From Methylotuvimicrobium sp. KM2 (GTDB lineage: Bacteria; Pseudomonadota; Gammaproteobacteria; Methylococcales; Methylomonadaceae), in NCBI RefSeq assembly GCF_038051925.1, contig NZ_CP150634.1:1364001-1428000 (forward strand): DNA of 64,000 bases. Reading direction: 5' to 3'. Of this stretch, positions 1 through 10,753 are shown piece by piece. The position numbers and the translations under genes are program-made. Numbering within the stretch: the first letter of the stretch is position 1; each line of letters opens with the position of its first letter. Below the pieces are notes generated by a model. It saw only the letters and a program-made list of their open reading frames with translations, did no database searches and was not told where the DNA came from.

Positions 1-76
1 ATTTATTCCTTTCGCCGACAGACTCAGGGCGAACGGTAATTTCAGCTTATTAACTGCTCTTTGTAGGATTAAAGCA

Positions 77-162
77 CGTAGCCCGTATGCAGCGTAGCGG
101 AATACGGGAATGGCGTGGTTCCGAACTTCCCGGATTGCGCTACGCTCCATCCGGGCTACGCT
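77..162 (-). repeat. Repeat A copy 1 (palindromic, about 86 bp)
   Basis: Long imperfect palindrome with the arms GTAGCCCGTATGCAGCGTAG and CTACGCTCCATCCGGGCTAC. The same unit occurs in opposite orientation at about 17127-17212 and 51357-51441. It lies upstream of coaD and encodes nothing. It is a REP/BIME-like interspersed repeat. Confidence 0.8.
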
Positions 163-463
163 GTTTGGACTCGCCGAAAGCAGTCGGTAGCGATTTAGCA
201 ACGGGGATATGCTTAGGACTTGGTCGTAAATAACCCTCAACAAAGCCCATAGTTCCAGGACGTTATTTATCAAGAAATCCTTAGCTTGATGCGTATGGGC
301 CGAGCACTCTGAGGCCTCCTCCGGCACTGTCGAAATTTGAAGAGCGAAAGGTATAGACAACTGTTGGAAGGGGGCGTTGGCCCAATTGACAGGTGTCGGC
401 AAGCATACCCCGTACCCTGTTTGATTCCTACTTCCTTTTGATTGAAAAATCGTCTTAGAATGA

Positions 464-568
464 AAGGTATGGGATGTGTCTATCGAGGACCGCCGTAAAC
501 CCATCCATGGGGGCTTGACGGCAGCGTTCCCTGCTGCCGACATCCTCGCTAGCCACACCCCATACCTT
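464..568 (-). repeat. Structured repeat B, copy 1
   Basis: A 105-bp element bounded by roughly 26-bp complementary arms (AAGGTATGGGATGTG at one end, CACACCCCATACCTT at the other). Inside are a small G/C hairpin and, on the minus strand, the conserved core GTCAAGCCCCCATGGATGGG followed by TTTACGGCG. It is nearly identical to the copy at 24161-24265. It sits in the gap before coaD. See the finding on family B. Confidence 0.85.
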
Positions 569-696
569 CATAAAGTTAACTAATTTTTGAGTATAAAGGG
601 AGTAAATTGGGAATTGCTGGGGAAAATATCAAACAGATGAAAAAATCCTTCCAAAACGTTATAATCCGCTGCTTTTTTCATCGTTCCGGCTTTATC

Positions 697-1430
<734 letters not shown>

Positions 1431-2029
1431 GCTAAGGATACGGTAAAAATCCCTCGAGAGTTTATCGTTCCCATGCTCTGCGCTTGCCGTTATACACATA
1501 AACCTAAATTCGGCAGTTAAACCATGAAGCACATGAAGTTCATTAAGGATTTCTGGAAATTACCTAAATCTTCTCGCTAACCTTTTTGGTGAGCGAAAGC
1601 TTGATTCATACGCGTAATAAGTTATTGAATTAACTTCCTATTCTTCATGATCTTCATGGTGAAATGCTTTTTCTAGGATAAATCTACCTATTGTGCAAAA
1701 AGTAGCGACCGAGCGCTAGGTTGCCGTGTCGTCCGAAAAGGCTATTGGAGTATGAGCGTTAGCGGCTTCGATAGTCGCGACGAAGGCTTCGCTCCCACAG
1801 CGGGCGGCGGATGCTCTGTGGGAGCGATCCCCAGATCGTCCCTCACCTAGCGTTAGGTGAGGGAAGGTCGAGGGTGTTAAGTGACAATAAAGGGTATCGA
1901 GGTCACATTGGCTAAGATTGCAAAGGATAATTTATGATTTATGTATAACGATGAGTGCTCTGCGTGGGAATGCATTCCTGGACGCTCTGCGTCCCCGGTG
2001 CCGAATTTTGATCTACGAAGAGTATAAGC
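1431..2029. other. Gene-free gap filled with interspersed repeats
   Basis: No plausible gene. It holds repeat D (1511-1681), a C-type GTGGGAGCGATCCCCAGATCG hairpin (about 1790-1843), an F-type palindrome (CCCTCACCTAGCGTTAGGTG, about 1848-1864), and the right half of a G element ending in TTTATGTATAACG near 1950. The segment ending at about 2027 (GCCGAATTTTGATCTACG) recurs near 15010 and 51600 and runs right up to the start of the radical SAM gene. Confidence 0.7.
1511..1681 (-). repeat. Repeat D copy 1
   Basis: About 170-bp AT-rich repeat flanked by ACCATGAAGCACATGAAG-like and CTTCATGGTGAAATG-like ends, so its termini are roughly inverted. The same sequence occurs in the other orientation at 16753-16907 and 20580-20754, with scattered differences. 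Non-coding; probably an old interspersed element. Confidence 0.75.
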
Positions 2030-3538
2030 ATGCCGCAAATACGACTGACCACGCTTAACGCTCGGTACATCCATAGCGCGTTCGGGCTGCGTTATATCTT
2101 CGCCAATTTGGGAAAACTGCAAAACGACGCCGAAATACTCGAATTCGGCATACAAGACCGACCGATCGACATCGTCGAAAAGCTTTTGCAGAATCGTCCG
2201 AAAATCATCGGTTTTGGAGTTTACATCTGGAATGTCGCCGAAATCGGCTCGACCTTAGCCTTACTCAAACAAATCGCACCGGAAATCGTCGTGATCCTAG
2301 GCGGACCCGAAGTTAGCCATCCACCAGATTTGCCGCCAATCGCCGATTTGGCCGACTACATCGTCACCGGCGTCGGTGAAATCAGTTTTCGCGAATTATG
2401 CAAAAAAATCCTAAATGGCGAAGCCCCCGACGAAAAAATCATAGCCGGCGTCGAATCGCCGCTCGAGAGCTTGGTGTCGCCTTATCCCTACTACAACGAC
2501 GAAGACATTAGTAACCGCATCATCTATGTCGAAGCCTCGCGCGGTTGTCCGTTCAAATGCGAGTTTTGTCTCTCGGCGCTCGATGTCACGGCCAAGCCGT
2601 TTGCATTGGATCGCTTCTTAGGCGAAATGGACATGTTGTATCGGCGCGGTGTTCGGCATTTCAAATTCATCGACCGGACCTTCAATTTAAAAATTGCCGT
2701 AAGTGTTGCGATACTGGAGTTTTTTCTCGAACGCATGAGCGACGACTTGTTTTTGCATTTCGAAGTCATACCGGATCATTTACCTGATCGGCTCAAACAA
2801 GCGCTCGAAAAATTCCCGCCCGCAACGCTACAATTCGAAGTCGGAGTGCAGACCTTCGACCCGGCCATTCAACGGCTGATCAGTCGCCGTCAGGATAACG
2901 AGAAAACCAAAGAAAACCTGCGATGGCTCAAGGCAAACACCCATGCGCACATTCATGCCGACCTGATCTTCGGTCTGCCCGGCGATACGCTGAACAACTT
3001 CGCGGCTAGTTTCGACCAATTAGTGGCTTTACAACCGCATGAAATTCAGCTGGGTATCTTAAAGCGCTTGCGCGGCGCGCCGCTCAACCGGCATAACGAA
3101 ACCTATCGGATGCGTTACAATCCCGAACCGCCCTACAATATCCTCAGCACTCGCGATATCGACTTTAACGAAATGCAACGCATCAACCGTTTCGCGCGCT
3201 ATTGGAACATGATCGCAAATTCCGGTCGATTTGCCGAAACCTTGCCTTTGATACTGGCCGATGCGCCCTTCGAACGCTTTTTGCAATTAAGCGATGCCCT
3301 ATACGAACTCAGCGGCAGCACCTGGAAGATAGCGCTACGGCGTTTATTCGATCTATTATATCGAGTGATGACGGAATCGTTGGCGATTTCTGAGGTAGAT
3401 GCGAAAAATGTTCTCGAAGCGGATTACCGAAAAACCGGCGAAAAAGGCCTAGCGTCGTTTATGAAAGCCGAAGGCTATGGCAAAAAAAATGCCTCCGGCC
3501 AACGTCAGGCCAATAAGCGCCAGCGGTCATTTGAATAA
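2030..3538 (+). CDS. B12-binding-domain radical SAM protein (DUF4080 type)
   Basis: A 502-residue protein. The N-terminal ~140 residues resemble a cobalamin-binding Rossmann domain (LGGPEVSHPP, VTGVGEISFREL). A radical SAM core follows, with the CxxxCxxC iron-sulfur motif at C173, C177 and C180 (RGCPFKCEFC). The sequence HADLIFGLPGDT is typical of the core's later strands. The C-terminal ~130 residues match what I recall of the DUF4080 extension. Such proteins are often assigned to methyl transfer or tRNA/cofactor modification, but the substrate here is unknown. It stands alone: the upstream gap is repeat-rich and a tRNA gene follows. The ATG at 2030 fits the family start. Confidence 0.85.
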   Translation: MPQIRLTTLNARYIHSAFGLRYIFANLGKLQNDAEILEFGIQDRPIDIVEKLLQNRPKIIGFGVYIWNVAEIGSTLALLKQIAPEIVVILGGPEVSHPPDLPPIADLADYIVTGVGEISFRELCKKILNGEAPDEKIIAGVESPLESLVSPYPYYNDEDISNRIIYVEASRGCPFKCEFCLSALDVTAKPFALDRFLGEMDMLYRRGVRHFKFIDRTFNLKIAVSVAILEFFLERMSDDLFLHFEVIPDHLPDRLKQALEKFPPATLQFEVGVQTFDPAIQRLISRRQDNEKTKENLRWLKANTHAHIHADLIFGLPGDTLNNFAASFDQLVALQPHEIQLGILKRLRGAPLNRHNETYRMRYNPEPPYNILSTRDIDFNEMQRINRFARYWNMIANSGRFAETLPLILADAPFERFLQLSDALYELSGSTWKIALRRLFDLLYRVMTESLAISEVDAKNVLEADYRKTGEKGLASFMKAEGYGKKNASGQRQANKRQRSFE

Positions 3539-3616
3539 GGATTTCGTGTAATTCTCTTTAATTCCAATAAATAACTTGCCAAATTTAAAAATGTGTTTAT
3601 AATATCTCAAATCAAT

Positions 3617-3693
<77 letters not shown>

Positions 3694-3698
3694 GATTA

Positions 3699-3727
3699 AA
3701 AAAGCCCCTTTTGGGGCTTTTTGTTTT
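3699..3727 (+). terminator. Rho-independent terminator after tRNA-fMet
   Basis: Hairpin AAAAAGCCCC-TTTT-GGGGCTTTTT followed by GTTTTTT, starting 6 bp after the tRNA CCA end. A strong intrinsic terminator, which may be partial so that some transcripts continue into rimP-nusA. Confidence 0.85.
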
Positions 3728-3773
3728 TTGGGCGTTTGGATCGTTGGTTGTTTAACGAATATAGACTTTAAGG

Positions 3774-3796
3774 AAGAGCCATTGGCTCTTTTTTTA
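3774..3796 (+). terminator. Second terminator/attenuator in the rimP leader
   Basis: AAGAGCC-ATT-GGCTCTT followed by a T run, 24 bp before the rimP start. Together with the terminator at 3699 it may form an attenuating leader for the nusA operon. In E. coli this operon is autoregulated by NusA; extending that to here is inference. Confidence 0.6.
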
Positions 3797-3819
3797 TGTG
3801 CGTAAATAAGTGAGGAAAA

Positions 3820-4305
3820 ATGAAGCAGGCACCTGAGCATTTGGTTAATTTGATTCAGCCGATTGTTGAAGGCTTGGGTTATGAGTGCGTCGGGATTGAA
3901 TACAATCCGCATCCTCGTAACGGCTTATTACGAATTTATATCGACAACGAGCAAGGGATTTTAGTGGAAGATTGCTCGAAAGTCAGTCATCAGGTCAGCG
4001 GGATGCTCGATGTCGAGGATCCTATCCAGGGTAATTATCAACTGGAAATATCATCTCCGGGTGACGATAGACCGCTATTTTCTGTCCAACAATTCGAGCG
4101 CTTCATTGGGCACATGGTCTCGGTTAACTTATTTAAACCGATTGAAAAGCGACGCAAAATTTCAGGCGTAATCCAATCAGTCGACAATGACACCGTGTTT
4201 CTCCAGGAAGGCGACCGGGTTTACGAGATTCCATTTCAAGCGATGAGTAAGGCGCGACTGGTGCCTGAGTATTTAATCAATAAAGGAGTGCACAGTGGCA
4301 AATAA
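3820..4305 (+). CDS. rimP: Ribosome maturation factor RimP
   Basis: A 161-residue protein needed for 30S subunit maturation. It shows the N-terminal RimP fold (LVNLIQPIVEGLGYECVGIE, RIYIDNEQGILVEDCSKVSH), the YQLEISSPGDDRPLF motif, and the SH3-like C-terminal domain. ATG at 3820, with GTGAGGAAAA just upstream. The 3' end overlaps the nusA start by 11 bp. It is the first protein gene of the rimP-nusA-infB-rbfA-truB operon. Length matches the family (about 150-160). Confidence 0.96.
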   Translation: MKQAPEHLVNLIQPIVEGLGYECVGIEYNPHPRNGLLRIYIDNEQGILVEDCSKVSHQVSGMLDVEDPIQGNYQLEISSPGDDRPLFSVQQFERFIGHMVSVNLFKPIEKRRKISGVIQSVDNDTVFLQEGDRVYEIPFQAMSKARLVPEYLINKGVHSGK

Positions 4306-5815
4306 AGAAATTTTATTGGTAGTGGATGTTTTTTCGAATGAGAAAGACATCGATAAGGAGATCGTTTTCCAGGCGGTCGAGTCCGCGCTTGAAGCGGCAA
4401 CGATAAAACGCTATGGTAACCAGATAAAAGCGCGCGTTTCGATCAATAGAAAAACCGGCGATTATACGACGTTTCGCAGATGGGAAGTCGTCGAACCGGA
4501 TGATGATTTCGAAAACGGTCTCGAATTTCCCGATGCCCAGATTTTGTTGGACGATGCGCGGCAAAAAAATCCCGACATCAATGTTGGAGACTTTTTCGAG
4601 GAAGAAATCGAGTCGGTCGAATTCGGACGAATTGCCGCTCAGACCGCTAAACAAGTGATGATTCACAAGGTTCGCGAGGCCGAGCGCCGCAAAATAGTCG
4701 AAGCTTATACCGATAGAGTCGGCGAATTAATTACCGGCATCGTCAAGCGTATTGAGAAAGGCAGCGTTTACTTGGATCTTGGCGGGCATGTCGAAGCCTA
4801 CATCGCCAAAGAAGATATGATCCCGCGCGAGTCGTTTAGAATCGGGGATCGGGTCAGAGGTTATCTTAAATCGGTTCGCTCGGAACCGCGCGGCCCGCAA
4901 TTATTTGTCACCCGCGCCGCACCTGAACTGTTGGTAGCGTTGTTCCGTTTGGAGGTTCCCGAAGTCGGCGAGGGCATGATCGAAATCAAGGGTGCGGCCC
5001 GAGATCCGGGTTCGAGAGCCAAAATCGCGGTCAAGGCAAACGATCCTAGACTCGATCCGGTCGGCGCCTGCGTCGGTATGAGAGGCTCACGCGTTCAAGC
5101 GGTATCGAACGAGCTAGCCGGCGAGCGTATCGACATTATTTTATGGCATGAAAGCGAGGCCCAGTTTGTTATCAATGCAATGGCGCCTGCCGAAATCGAA
5201 TCGATCGTAATCGATGAAGATAAGCACAGTATGGACTTGGCGGTTAGTTCGGATAATTTGTCTCAGGCGATAGGCCGAGGCGGTCAGAATGTTCGCTTGG
5301 CAACCGAATTGACAGGGTGGGAGCTGAACGTAATGGATGCGTCGAAAGCGCAAGAAACCAGCGGTGCTCAAGCCAATATAACCAAACAATTATTTATCGA
5401 TCAATTAGGCGTCGACGAAGAAATCGCTACGATTTTGGTCGAAGTCGGATTCGATTCGATTGAAGAGATTGCTTATGTTCCGGTTAATGAAATGCTGGAA
5501 ATTGAAGAGTTTGATAAAGAACTGGTCGACGAATTAAAAGGTCGGGCAAAGGACGCGCTGTTAATTAGTGCAATTGCATCGGAAGAAAAAATCGAGACGG
5601 CAGAGCCTACGCAAGAACTGCTGGAGATGGAAGGCATGGATGAGGCCTTGGCTTATGAGTTAGCAGGCCAGGGCATCGTAACGTTGGACGATCTCGCGGA
5701 TCAGGCGGTTGATGATTTACTGGATGTAACCGGTGTGGATGAAGAAAGAGCGGCAAAATTAATCATGAAAGCGCGTGAGCGATGGTTTGCCGAGGACCAG
5801 GGCGAATTAGGATAG
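4295..5815 (+). CDS. nusA: Transcription elongation/antitermination factor NusA
   Basis: RNA polymerase-binding factor acting in pausing, termination and antitermination. 506 residues: N-terminal domain (~1-125), S1 domain (~135-200, [19 protein letters not shown]), KH1 and KH2 (~225-345, with [12 protein letters not shown] and [11 protein letters not shown]), and two C-terminal acidic helix-hairpin-helix repeats (~365-430, ~440-500) as in E. coli and unlike short Gram-positive NusA. The start is GTG at 4295 with AAAGGAG at 4282-4288; it overlaps rimP by 11 bp. infB follows 10 bp after the stop. Confidence 0.97.
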   Translation: MANKEILLVVDVFSNEKDIDKEIVFQAVESALEAATIKRYGNQIKARVSINRKTGDYTTFRRWEVVEPDDDFENGLEFPDAQILLDDARQKNPDINVGDFFEEEIESVEFGRIAAQTAKQVMIHKVREAERRKIVEAYTDRVGELITGIVKRIEKGSVYLDLGGHVEAYIAKEDMIPRESFRIGDRVRGYLKSVRSEPRGPQLFVTRAAPELLVALFRLEVPEVGEGMIEIKGAARDPGSRAKIAVKANDPRLDPVGACVGMRGSRVQAVSNELAGERIDIILWHESEAQFVINAMAPAEIESIVIDEDKHSMDLAVSSDNLSQAIGRGGQNVRLATELTGWELNVMDASKAQETSGAQANITKQLFIDQLGVDEEIATILVEVGFDSIEEIAYVPVNEMLEIEEFDKELVDELKGRAKDALLISAIASEEKIETAEPTQELLEMEGMDEALAYELAGQGIVTLDDLADQAVDDLLDVTGVDEERAAKLIMKARERWFAEDQGELG

Positions 5816-5825
5816 GGGGCAAAAT

Positions 5826-8432
5826 ATGAGTGATAAAACAGTAAGGCAGTTAGCGGAGGTCGTGGGTATACCTCTAGAGCGATTATTAGAGCAACTGAAA
5901 GAAGCCGGATTATCCGTGCATGCCCCTGATGACGTAATTAGTGAAGACGAAAAAGTTAAGTTGCTGGCTCATTTACGTAAGCGGCACGGTAAATCGACAG
6001 GGGAGACGGATGCCGCTCCGAAACGCGTAACGTTAAAGCGTAGGACGGTCAGCGAACTGAAGCAAAGCAGCGCTCCGGGCAGCTCGGCAAAAACCATCAG
6101 TATCGAAGTTCGCAAAAAGAAGACCTACGTTAAACGTACTGAAGTCGCGCCCGTAGGTGATGAACCGAAGGAGTCGGAAGAAATCAAAAAAACAGCGGAA
6201 CAGATTCAGGCAGAACCGACGCCGGTAAGCACCGAGCAGCCGCCGGTTAGCGCTGTAACGGAAGAAAAAGCGGTCCAAGACGAAGAAGAATTATTCGAGC
6301 GGGAGCAGCCGGTTGACGAAGCAGCTACGGCAGAGGCTTCTCAGGATGATATTGGCGTAGACGATTCCGAAGCGACCGATAAAGAAGCGTTAACCGAAGC
6401 TCAAGCCATTGAGATTCGCAAGGAAAGCGAGCGAAAAGCCAGACTTTCAGAAACCGAAAGAAAAAAAGAGGAAGAGAAAAAACGTCGCCTCGAAGCTGCG
6501 GTAGAAAGAAATGCCGAAAAAGTACGGCAATTAGCAGCAGCCAGAATGGAAAGTCAAAAGAAAAAAAGACAAGGAGGACAAGTTGCCGGGAAAGGTAAGA
6601 AAAAAGGCAAACAAAAGGACAAGAGCGCTGCTCAGGCCGATTTGAAGCATCAATTCGAGAAGCCGGTTGCGCCGGTCATCAGGGATGTTACTATTCCTGA
6701 ACATATTATCGTTTCCGATTTGGCGCAAAAAATGAGCGTCAAGGCCGCCGAAGTCATCAAGCAATTGATGAAAATGGGCATGATGGCAACGATTAACCAG
6801 AGTATCGATCAGGAAACGGCGGTGCTGCTAGTCGAGGAAATGGGTCATAAAGCCATCATGCAAAGCGATGACGATTTGGAAGCCGAAATTTTGGCGGCTC
6901 TGAAGGAAGAGAGTAGTCAGGAAATGTCTCGCGCACCGATCGTTACCATCATGGGGCATGTCGATCACGGTAAAACTTCCTTGCTGGACTACATCCGTGA
7001 AACTCGCGTGGCGGCTGGTGAAGCGGGCGGTATTACCCAGCATATCGGTGCTTATCAGGTTGTTACCGATCACGGTTCGGTAACCTTTTTAGATACGCCT
7101 GGACATGCTGCATTTACCGCGATGCGTGCTAGAGGCGCGGAATTGACCGATGTGGTTATTGTCGTGGTCGCGGCGGATGACGGTGTCATGCCGCAGACTA
7201 AGGAAGCTGTCGAACATGCGCGTGCGGCTAATGTGCCGATCATCGTCGCGATCAATAAAATCGATAAGCCGCAAGCCAATCCGGAAAAGGTAATGCAGGA
7301 AATGTCCACGATCAATGTGGTGCCCGAGGAATGGGGCGGCGATGTGCAGTTCATCAAGGTTTCGGCTAAAACCGGCGAAGGCATCGATGATTTGATCGAA
7401 GCGTTGATTTTGCAGGCCGAGATTCTGGAATTGAAAGCACCCTCGGACGGGTCGGCTTCGGGTATCGTTGTTGAGTCCAGGCTGGATAAAGGCCGAGGGG
7501 CGGTTGCAACCATCCTGGTGCAGCGCGGCATGCTGGAAAAAGGGCAATTCGTTTTGTGCGGTCATGAATACGGTCGTGTCAGGGCAATGTTTAATGAGAA
7601 TGGTAAAGCCGTTAAAGAAGCCGGCCCGAGTACCCCTGTTGAGATTCTAGGCCTGTCGGGTACCCCGAATGCCGGCGACGAATTTTTGGTCGTGCAAAAC
7701 GAGCGTGCGGCGCGCGAATTGGCCGAGCATCGTGAAGATAAGAGCAAAATCAGCCGTATGGCCGCGCAGCAAGCCGCTAAATTGGATCAAGTGTTCTCAA
7801 AAATGGCGACCGGCGAAACGGCTAGTTTGAACTTGGTGATTAAAACCGATGTTCAAGGTAGTTTGGAAGCCTTGCGCGAATCCTTGATCAAGCTGTCCTC
7901 GGATGAAGTCGAGGTTAAGGTCGTTTATGGCGGTGTTGGCGGCATCAACGAAGGCGATGTCAATTTGGCATTGGCTTCCGGTGCGATTTTGATCGGCTTT
8001 AATGTTCGTGCGGACACCGCCGCGCGTAAATTGATCGAAGAAAAAGACGTCGATCTGCATTACTACAGTGTGATTTATCAGGCGATCGATGAGGTGAAAA
8101 ATTCGATCAGCGGCATGCTGGCGCCCGAGATCAAAGAGACTATTGTCGGCTTGGCCGAAGTTAGGGATGTGTTCCGTTCGCCGAAATTCGGTGCGGTGGC
8201 TGGTTGCATGGTTGTCGAAGGTTTTGTCAAACGTAACTTGCCGATTCGCGTATTGCGTGAAAACGTCGTTATTTACGAGGGGCAGCTGGAGTCGTTACGC
8301 CGCTTTAAGGATGACGTTGCAGAAGTTAAAATGGGCATGGAATGCGGTATCGGCGTTAAAAACTATAACGATGTCAAAGTCGGAGACCATATCGAGGTTT
8401 TCGAGCGCGTTGAAGTGAAACGGGAGTTATAA
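5826..8432 (+). CDS. infB: Translation initiation factor IF-2
   Basis: GTPase that brings fMet-tRNA to the 30S initiation complex. 868 residues: N-terminal IF2N domain (1-50), a long charged Lys/Glu-rich linker (~60-290), a second IF2N domain (~295-345), then the G domain with GHVDHGKT at 377-384, DTPGH and NKID, and the C-terminal EF-Tu-like and fMet-tRNA-binding domains. ATG at 5826 follows AGGGGG. An internal start may give a shorter form, as in E. coli, but I cannot decide this from the sequence. rbfA follows after 5 bp. Confidence 0.97.
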   Translation: MSDKTVRQLAEVVGIPLERLLEQLKEAGLSVHAPDDVISEDEKVKLLAHLRKRHGKSTGETDAAPKRVTLKRRTVSELKQSSAPGSSAKTISIEVRKKKTYVKRTEVAPVGDEPKESEEIKKTAEQIQAEPTPVSTEQPPVSAVTEEKAVQDEEELFEREQPVDEAATAEASQDDIGVDDSEATDKEALTEAQAIEIRKESERKARLSETERKKEEEKKRRLEAAVERNAEKVRQLAAARMESQKKKRQGGQVAGKGKKKGKQKDKSAAQADLKHQFEKPVAPVIRDVTIPEHIIVSDLAQKMSVKAAEVIKQLMKMGMMATINQSIDQETAVLLVEEMGHKAIMQSDDDLEAEILAALKEESSQEMSRAPIVTIMGHVDHGKTSLLDYIRETRVAAGEAGGITQHIGAYQVVTDHGSVTFLDTPGHAAFTAMRARGAELTDVVIVVVAADDGVMPQTKEAVEHARAANVPIIVAINKIDKPQANPEKVMQEMSTINVVPEEWGGDVQFIKVSAKTGEGIDDLIEALILQAEILELKAPSDGSASGIVVESRLDKGRGAVATILVQRGMLEKGQFVLCGHEYGRVRAMFNENGKAVKEAGPSTPVEILGLSGTPNAGDEFLVVQNERAARELAEHREDKSKISRMAAQQAAKLDQVFSKMATGETASLNLVIKTDVQGSLEALRESLIKLSSDEVEVKVVYGGVGGINEGDVNLALASGAILIGFNVRADTAARKLIEEKDVDLHYYSVIYQAIDEVKNSISGMLAPEIKETIVGLAEVRDVFRSPKFGAVAGCMVVEGFVKRNLPIRVLRENVVIYEGQLESLRRFKDDVAEVKMGMECGIGVKNYNDVKVGDHIEVFERVEVKREL

Positions 8433-8437
8433 GCGCC

Positions 8438-8800
8438 ATGGCCAGAGAATTTAGCCGTAGCGCACGGGTTTCGTCCCAAATCCAAAAGGAGCTGGCGCTG
8501 ATTTTACAGCGAGAGTTTGACGTGAAGCGGGTAGGATTCGTTACGGTTAACGAGGTTGTTATCAGCAAGGATTTGGCTGTTGCCAAGATCTATGTCACGG
8601 TGCTTAATGCCGACGATCAAGGGAAAAAAGATAGTATTAAGTCTCTGAACGATGCGACGCCCTTTATTAGAAGCGAATTGTGCAAGCGCATGCGCTTGCG
8701 CAATATACCGGAGTTACGCTTTTATTATGACGATAGCTTTGAGACCGGTATGCGCGTGGCCGAATTATTGAGCGAATCTAAGGATAAAAAAAAGGATTGA
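8438..8800 (+). CDS. rbfA: 30S ribosome-binding factor RbfA
   Basis: Cold-shock-linked factor required for 16S rRNA 5'-end maturation. 120 residues with the KH-like fold signatures (SSQIQKELALILQREF, FITVN-like VGFVTVNEVVISKDL, LRNIPELRFYYDDS). It ends in a basic tail. Starts 5 bp after infB and ends 5 bp before truB; an operon member in the usual order. Confidence 0.95.
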   Translation: MAREFSRSARVSSQIQKELALILQREFDVKRVGFVTVNEVVISKDLAVAKIYVTVLNADDQGKKDSIKSLNDATPFIRSELCKRMRLRNIPELRFYYDDSFETGMRVAELLSESKDKKKD

Positions 8801-8805
8801 GCGAA

Positions 8806-9711
8806 ATGGCAAAGCGTAAAAACGGGCGCGATATTCACGGAATATTGCTGCTCGATAAACGCCTCGGTGTTTCGTCGAACAGAGCCTTGCAGGAAGTCAA
8901 ACATTTGTTCAATGCGAACAAGGCCGGGCACACAGGCAGTCTTGATCCTTTGGCATCGGGATTATTGCCGATTTGTTTCGGCGAAGCGACCAAGGTTTCC
9001 GGATTCATGCTCGATGACGACAAACGTTATCAGGTGGTTGTTCGTTTAGGTGTGGTTACCGATACCGGAGACGCGGAAGGTCGGGTGATTAAAACGCGTC
9101 CGGTACCGTCTCTATCCGATGATGAGATTCTGGCTTGTTTGGAAAACTTCGTAGGCGATATCGAACAAGTGCCGCCGATGTATTCGGCGCTTAAGCTCAA
9201 CGGCAAAAAACTTTATGAGTTGGCCAGACAAGGCAAGTCCGTCGAACGCAAGGCTCGTCCGATTACAATATACAAAATCAAATTGTTGGATCGTCAAGAG
9301 ACGCTTCTGACGTTGGATGTTTGGTGTTCGAAAGGCACTTATATCAGAACCTTGGCGGAAGATATCGGCGAGCGTCTCGGTTGCGGGGGGACGGTTATCG
9401 AGCTTCGCAGGCTGGCATCCGGCCGTTTTGTCATTGACGAAGCAAAGTCGATCGAGCAATTGCAGGAAATGAGCGAAAACGAACTGACGAATTGCTTGGT
9501 TCCGGTCGATAAACCGATCGACTCGATACCTGCCGTGGATTTGTCCGAAGAACAGGCAAATTTAATCAAGCAAGGACAAAGTTTGACGCTTAAAAATTCG
9601 TTGGAGGGTCCTGTGCGAATGTACACGGGGCGGCAATTTTTAGGTTTGGGCGAAATGTTAATGGATGGTAAACTGGTGCCTAAAAAAATATTTAATATGA
9701 GTCCTTCTTAA
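8806..9711 (+). CDS. truB: tRNA pseudouridine-55 synthase TruB
   Basis: Makes pseudouridine 55 in the tRNA T loop. 301 residues. Catalytic Asp47 lies in the GHTGSLDPLASGLLP motif. The KRYQV-type and YxR-type motifs (MYSALKLNGKKLYELARQG) and the C-terminal PUA-like region are recognisable. An in-frame TTG at 8797 exists, but it abuts the AAGGA at 8792-8796 with no spacing, while the ATG at 8806 has a 9-base spacing, so 8806 is preferred. Last gene of the rimP operon; rpsO is 690 bp away. Confidence 0.95.
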   Translation: MAKRKNGRDIHGILLLDKRLGVSSNRALQEVKHLFNANKAGHTGSLDPLASGLLPICFGEATKVSGFMLDDDKRYQVVVRLGVVTDTGDAEGRVIKTRPVPSLSDDEILACLENFVGDIEQVPPMYSALKLNGKKLYELARQGKSVERKARPITIYKIKLLDRQETLLTLDVWCSKGTYIRTLAEDIGERLGCGGTVIELRRLASGRFVIDEAKSIEQLQEMSENELTNCLVPVDKPIDSIPAVDLSEEQANLIKQGQSLTLKNSLEGPVRMYTGRQFLGLGEMLMDGKLVPKKIFNMSPS

Positions 9712-10398
9712 TATACTTCGCGCGGCCACATTTTGCTGTTACCCAAGCTCCAGCTTGGGTAACCTGTTCGGGAAGCTCTAGCTTCCCGATAATCAAGGAA
9801 GATTAAACGAGCGAGTCGGAGTTGATTGAGAATGTCCGAAGGTTGTGTCGGTCTCTGGAAGCTCTTGCCCTGAGCCTTTCGGCTGCGCTCAGGAGAGCCT
9901 TGTCGAAGGCTTGCCCTGAGCTTGTCGAAGGGGGAGCTTCCGGGGTGTGTTTCCTAAGCTGGAGCTCTCGCCGTTATACACAAGTATTGGTAAACTTCCT
10001 AAACAGAGGTCATCGTATACCTGGAAACGGTGCTGTTTAATAAATCTGCGGATATTGAACATCAGTGGCTTCGAAATCGCGACGAAGGCGTCGCTCCCGC
10101 AAGGGGCCGGATGCTCTGTGGGAGCGATCCCCAGATCGCGATTTCGAAGTCGGGAACGTTGGGCGAAAAAAGATGGTATCGAGGTCTCATTGGCTAAGAT
10201 TGCAAAACCGTAATTTTTGACTTATGTATAACGATGAAAGCTGGAGCTTGGGAAAGAGCATGCATGAATCCTTCTTAATATACTAATTTCCAAATAGTTT
10301 TGTTTCTGCACCCTATTGCGGAAACACATTATCCTGGCATCGAAGTCGGTGCTTTGTATTTTTATTAACAATATTAATCTTATAGGGGTTAAACAGAA
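9712..10398. other. Repeat-filled gap between truB and rpsO
   Basis: No gene. First comes a tract of short palindromes built from AAGCTCCAGCTTGGG-like and GGGAAGCTCTAGCTTCCCG-like dyads (9736-9790), whose relatives form part of the 472-bp units at 60.7-61.5 kb. Next come CCTTCGACAAGCTCAGGG-type palindromes (about 9865-9935). A full-length G element follows (9966-10237). The rpsO promoter must lie in the last ~130 bp. Confidence 0.7.
9966..10237 (+). repeat. MITE-like repeat G, copy 1 (C-type hairpin inside)
   Basis: Element of about 270 bp bounded by CTCGCCGTTATACACAAG and CTTATGTATAACGATGA, imperfect terminal inverted repeats. The left arm carries GTCATCGTATACCTGGAAAC and GCGGATATTGAACATCAGTG; the right arm carries GGTATCGAGGTCTCATTGGC. 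In the centre is a C-type Y-shaped hairpin (GACGAAGGCGTCGCTCCC...GTGGGAGCGATCCCCAG). The copy at 63373-63601 has the same arms but a different centre. Confidence 0.75.
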
Positions 10399-10668
10399 AT
10401 GCCATTTACCGCGGAACAAAAAAAAGCAGTCGTTGAAGAATATCGTTTGAGTGAAACCGATACCGGATCTCCGGAAGTGCAAGTCGCATTGCTGACGGCG
10501 CACATTCTTCATTTGACGCCGCATTTTGCCGAGCACAAAAAAGACAATCATTCCCGCCGCGGTTTACTGCGGATGGTTAATCAGCGCCGCAAGTTGTTGG
10601 ATTATTTGAAAAAGAAGGATATTAACCGTTATCGGTCATTGATCGAGCGCTTAGGATTGCGTAAATAA
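10399..10668 (+). CDS. rpsO: 30S ribosomal protein S15
   Basis: Primary 16S rRNA-binding protein of the 30S platform. 89 residues (family 88-89) with typical blocks: [38 protein letters not shown], and the C-terminal [13 protein letters not shown] at 10399 follows GGGGTT. An intrinsic terminator follows at once, then pnp, the conserved rpsO-pnp order. In E. coli S15 represses its own translation; no equivalent pseudoknot was identified here. Confidence 0.97.
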   Translation: MPFTAEQKKAVVEEYRLSETDTGSPEVQVALLTAHILHLTPHFAEHKKDNHSRRGLLRMVNQRRKLLDYLKKKDINRYRSLIERLGLRK

Positions 10669-10675
10669 TAATAAA

Positions 10676-10712
10676 AAAGAACGGCCTGAAATGACTTTCA
10701 GCGCCGTTCTTT
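10676..10712 (+). terminator. rpsO terminator
   Basis: Hairpin AAAGAACGGC ... GCCGTTCTTT with an inner CTGAAA/TTTCAG extension, preceded by an A-run and followed by CATTTG. Eight bp after the rpsO stop. Some read-through into pnp is expected from the known rpsO-pnp arrangement. Confidence 0.8.
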
Positions 10713-10753
10713 CATTTGTAAGGATTTGGTCATAAATAACGTTCCTATTTTTG

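Noticed and set aside
7070..7565. Two long antisense frames inside infB
   Set aside because: Composition artefact of a GC-structured gene; no family features.
9822..10213. Open frames in the truB-rpsO gap
   Set aside because: They run across palindromic repeats and a G element, and reappear in other repeat copies.
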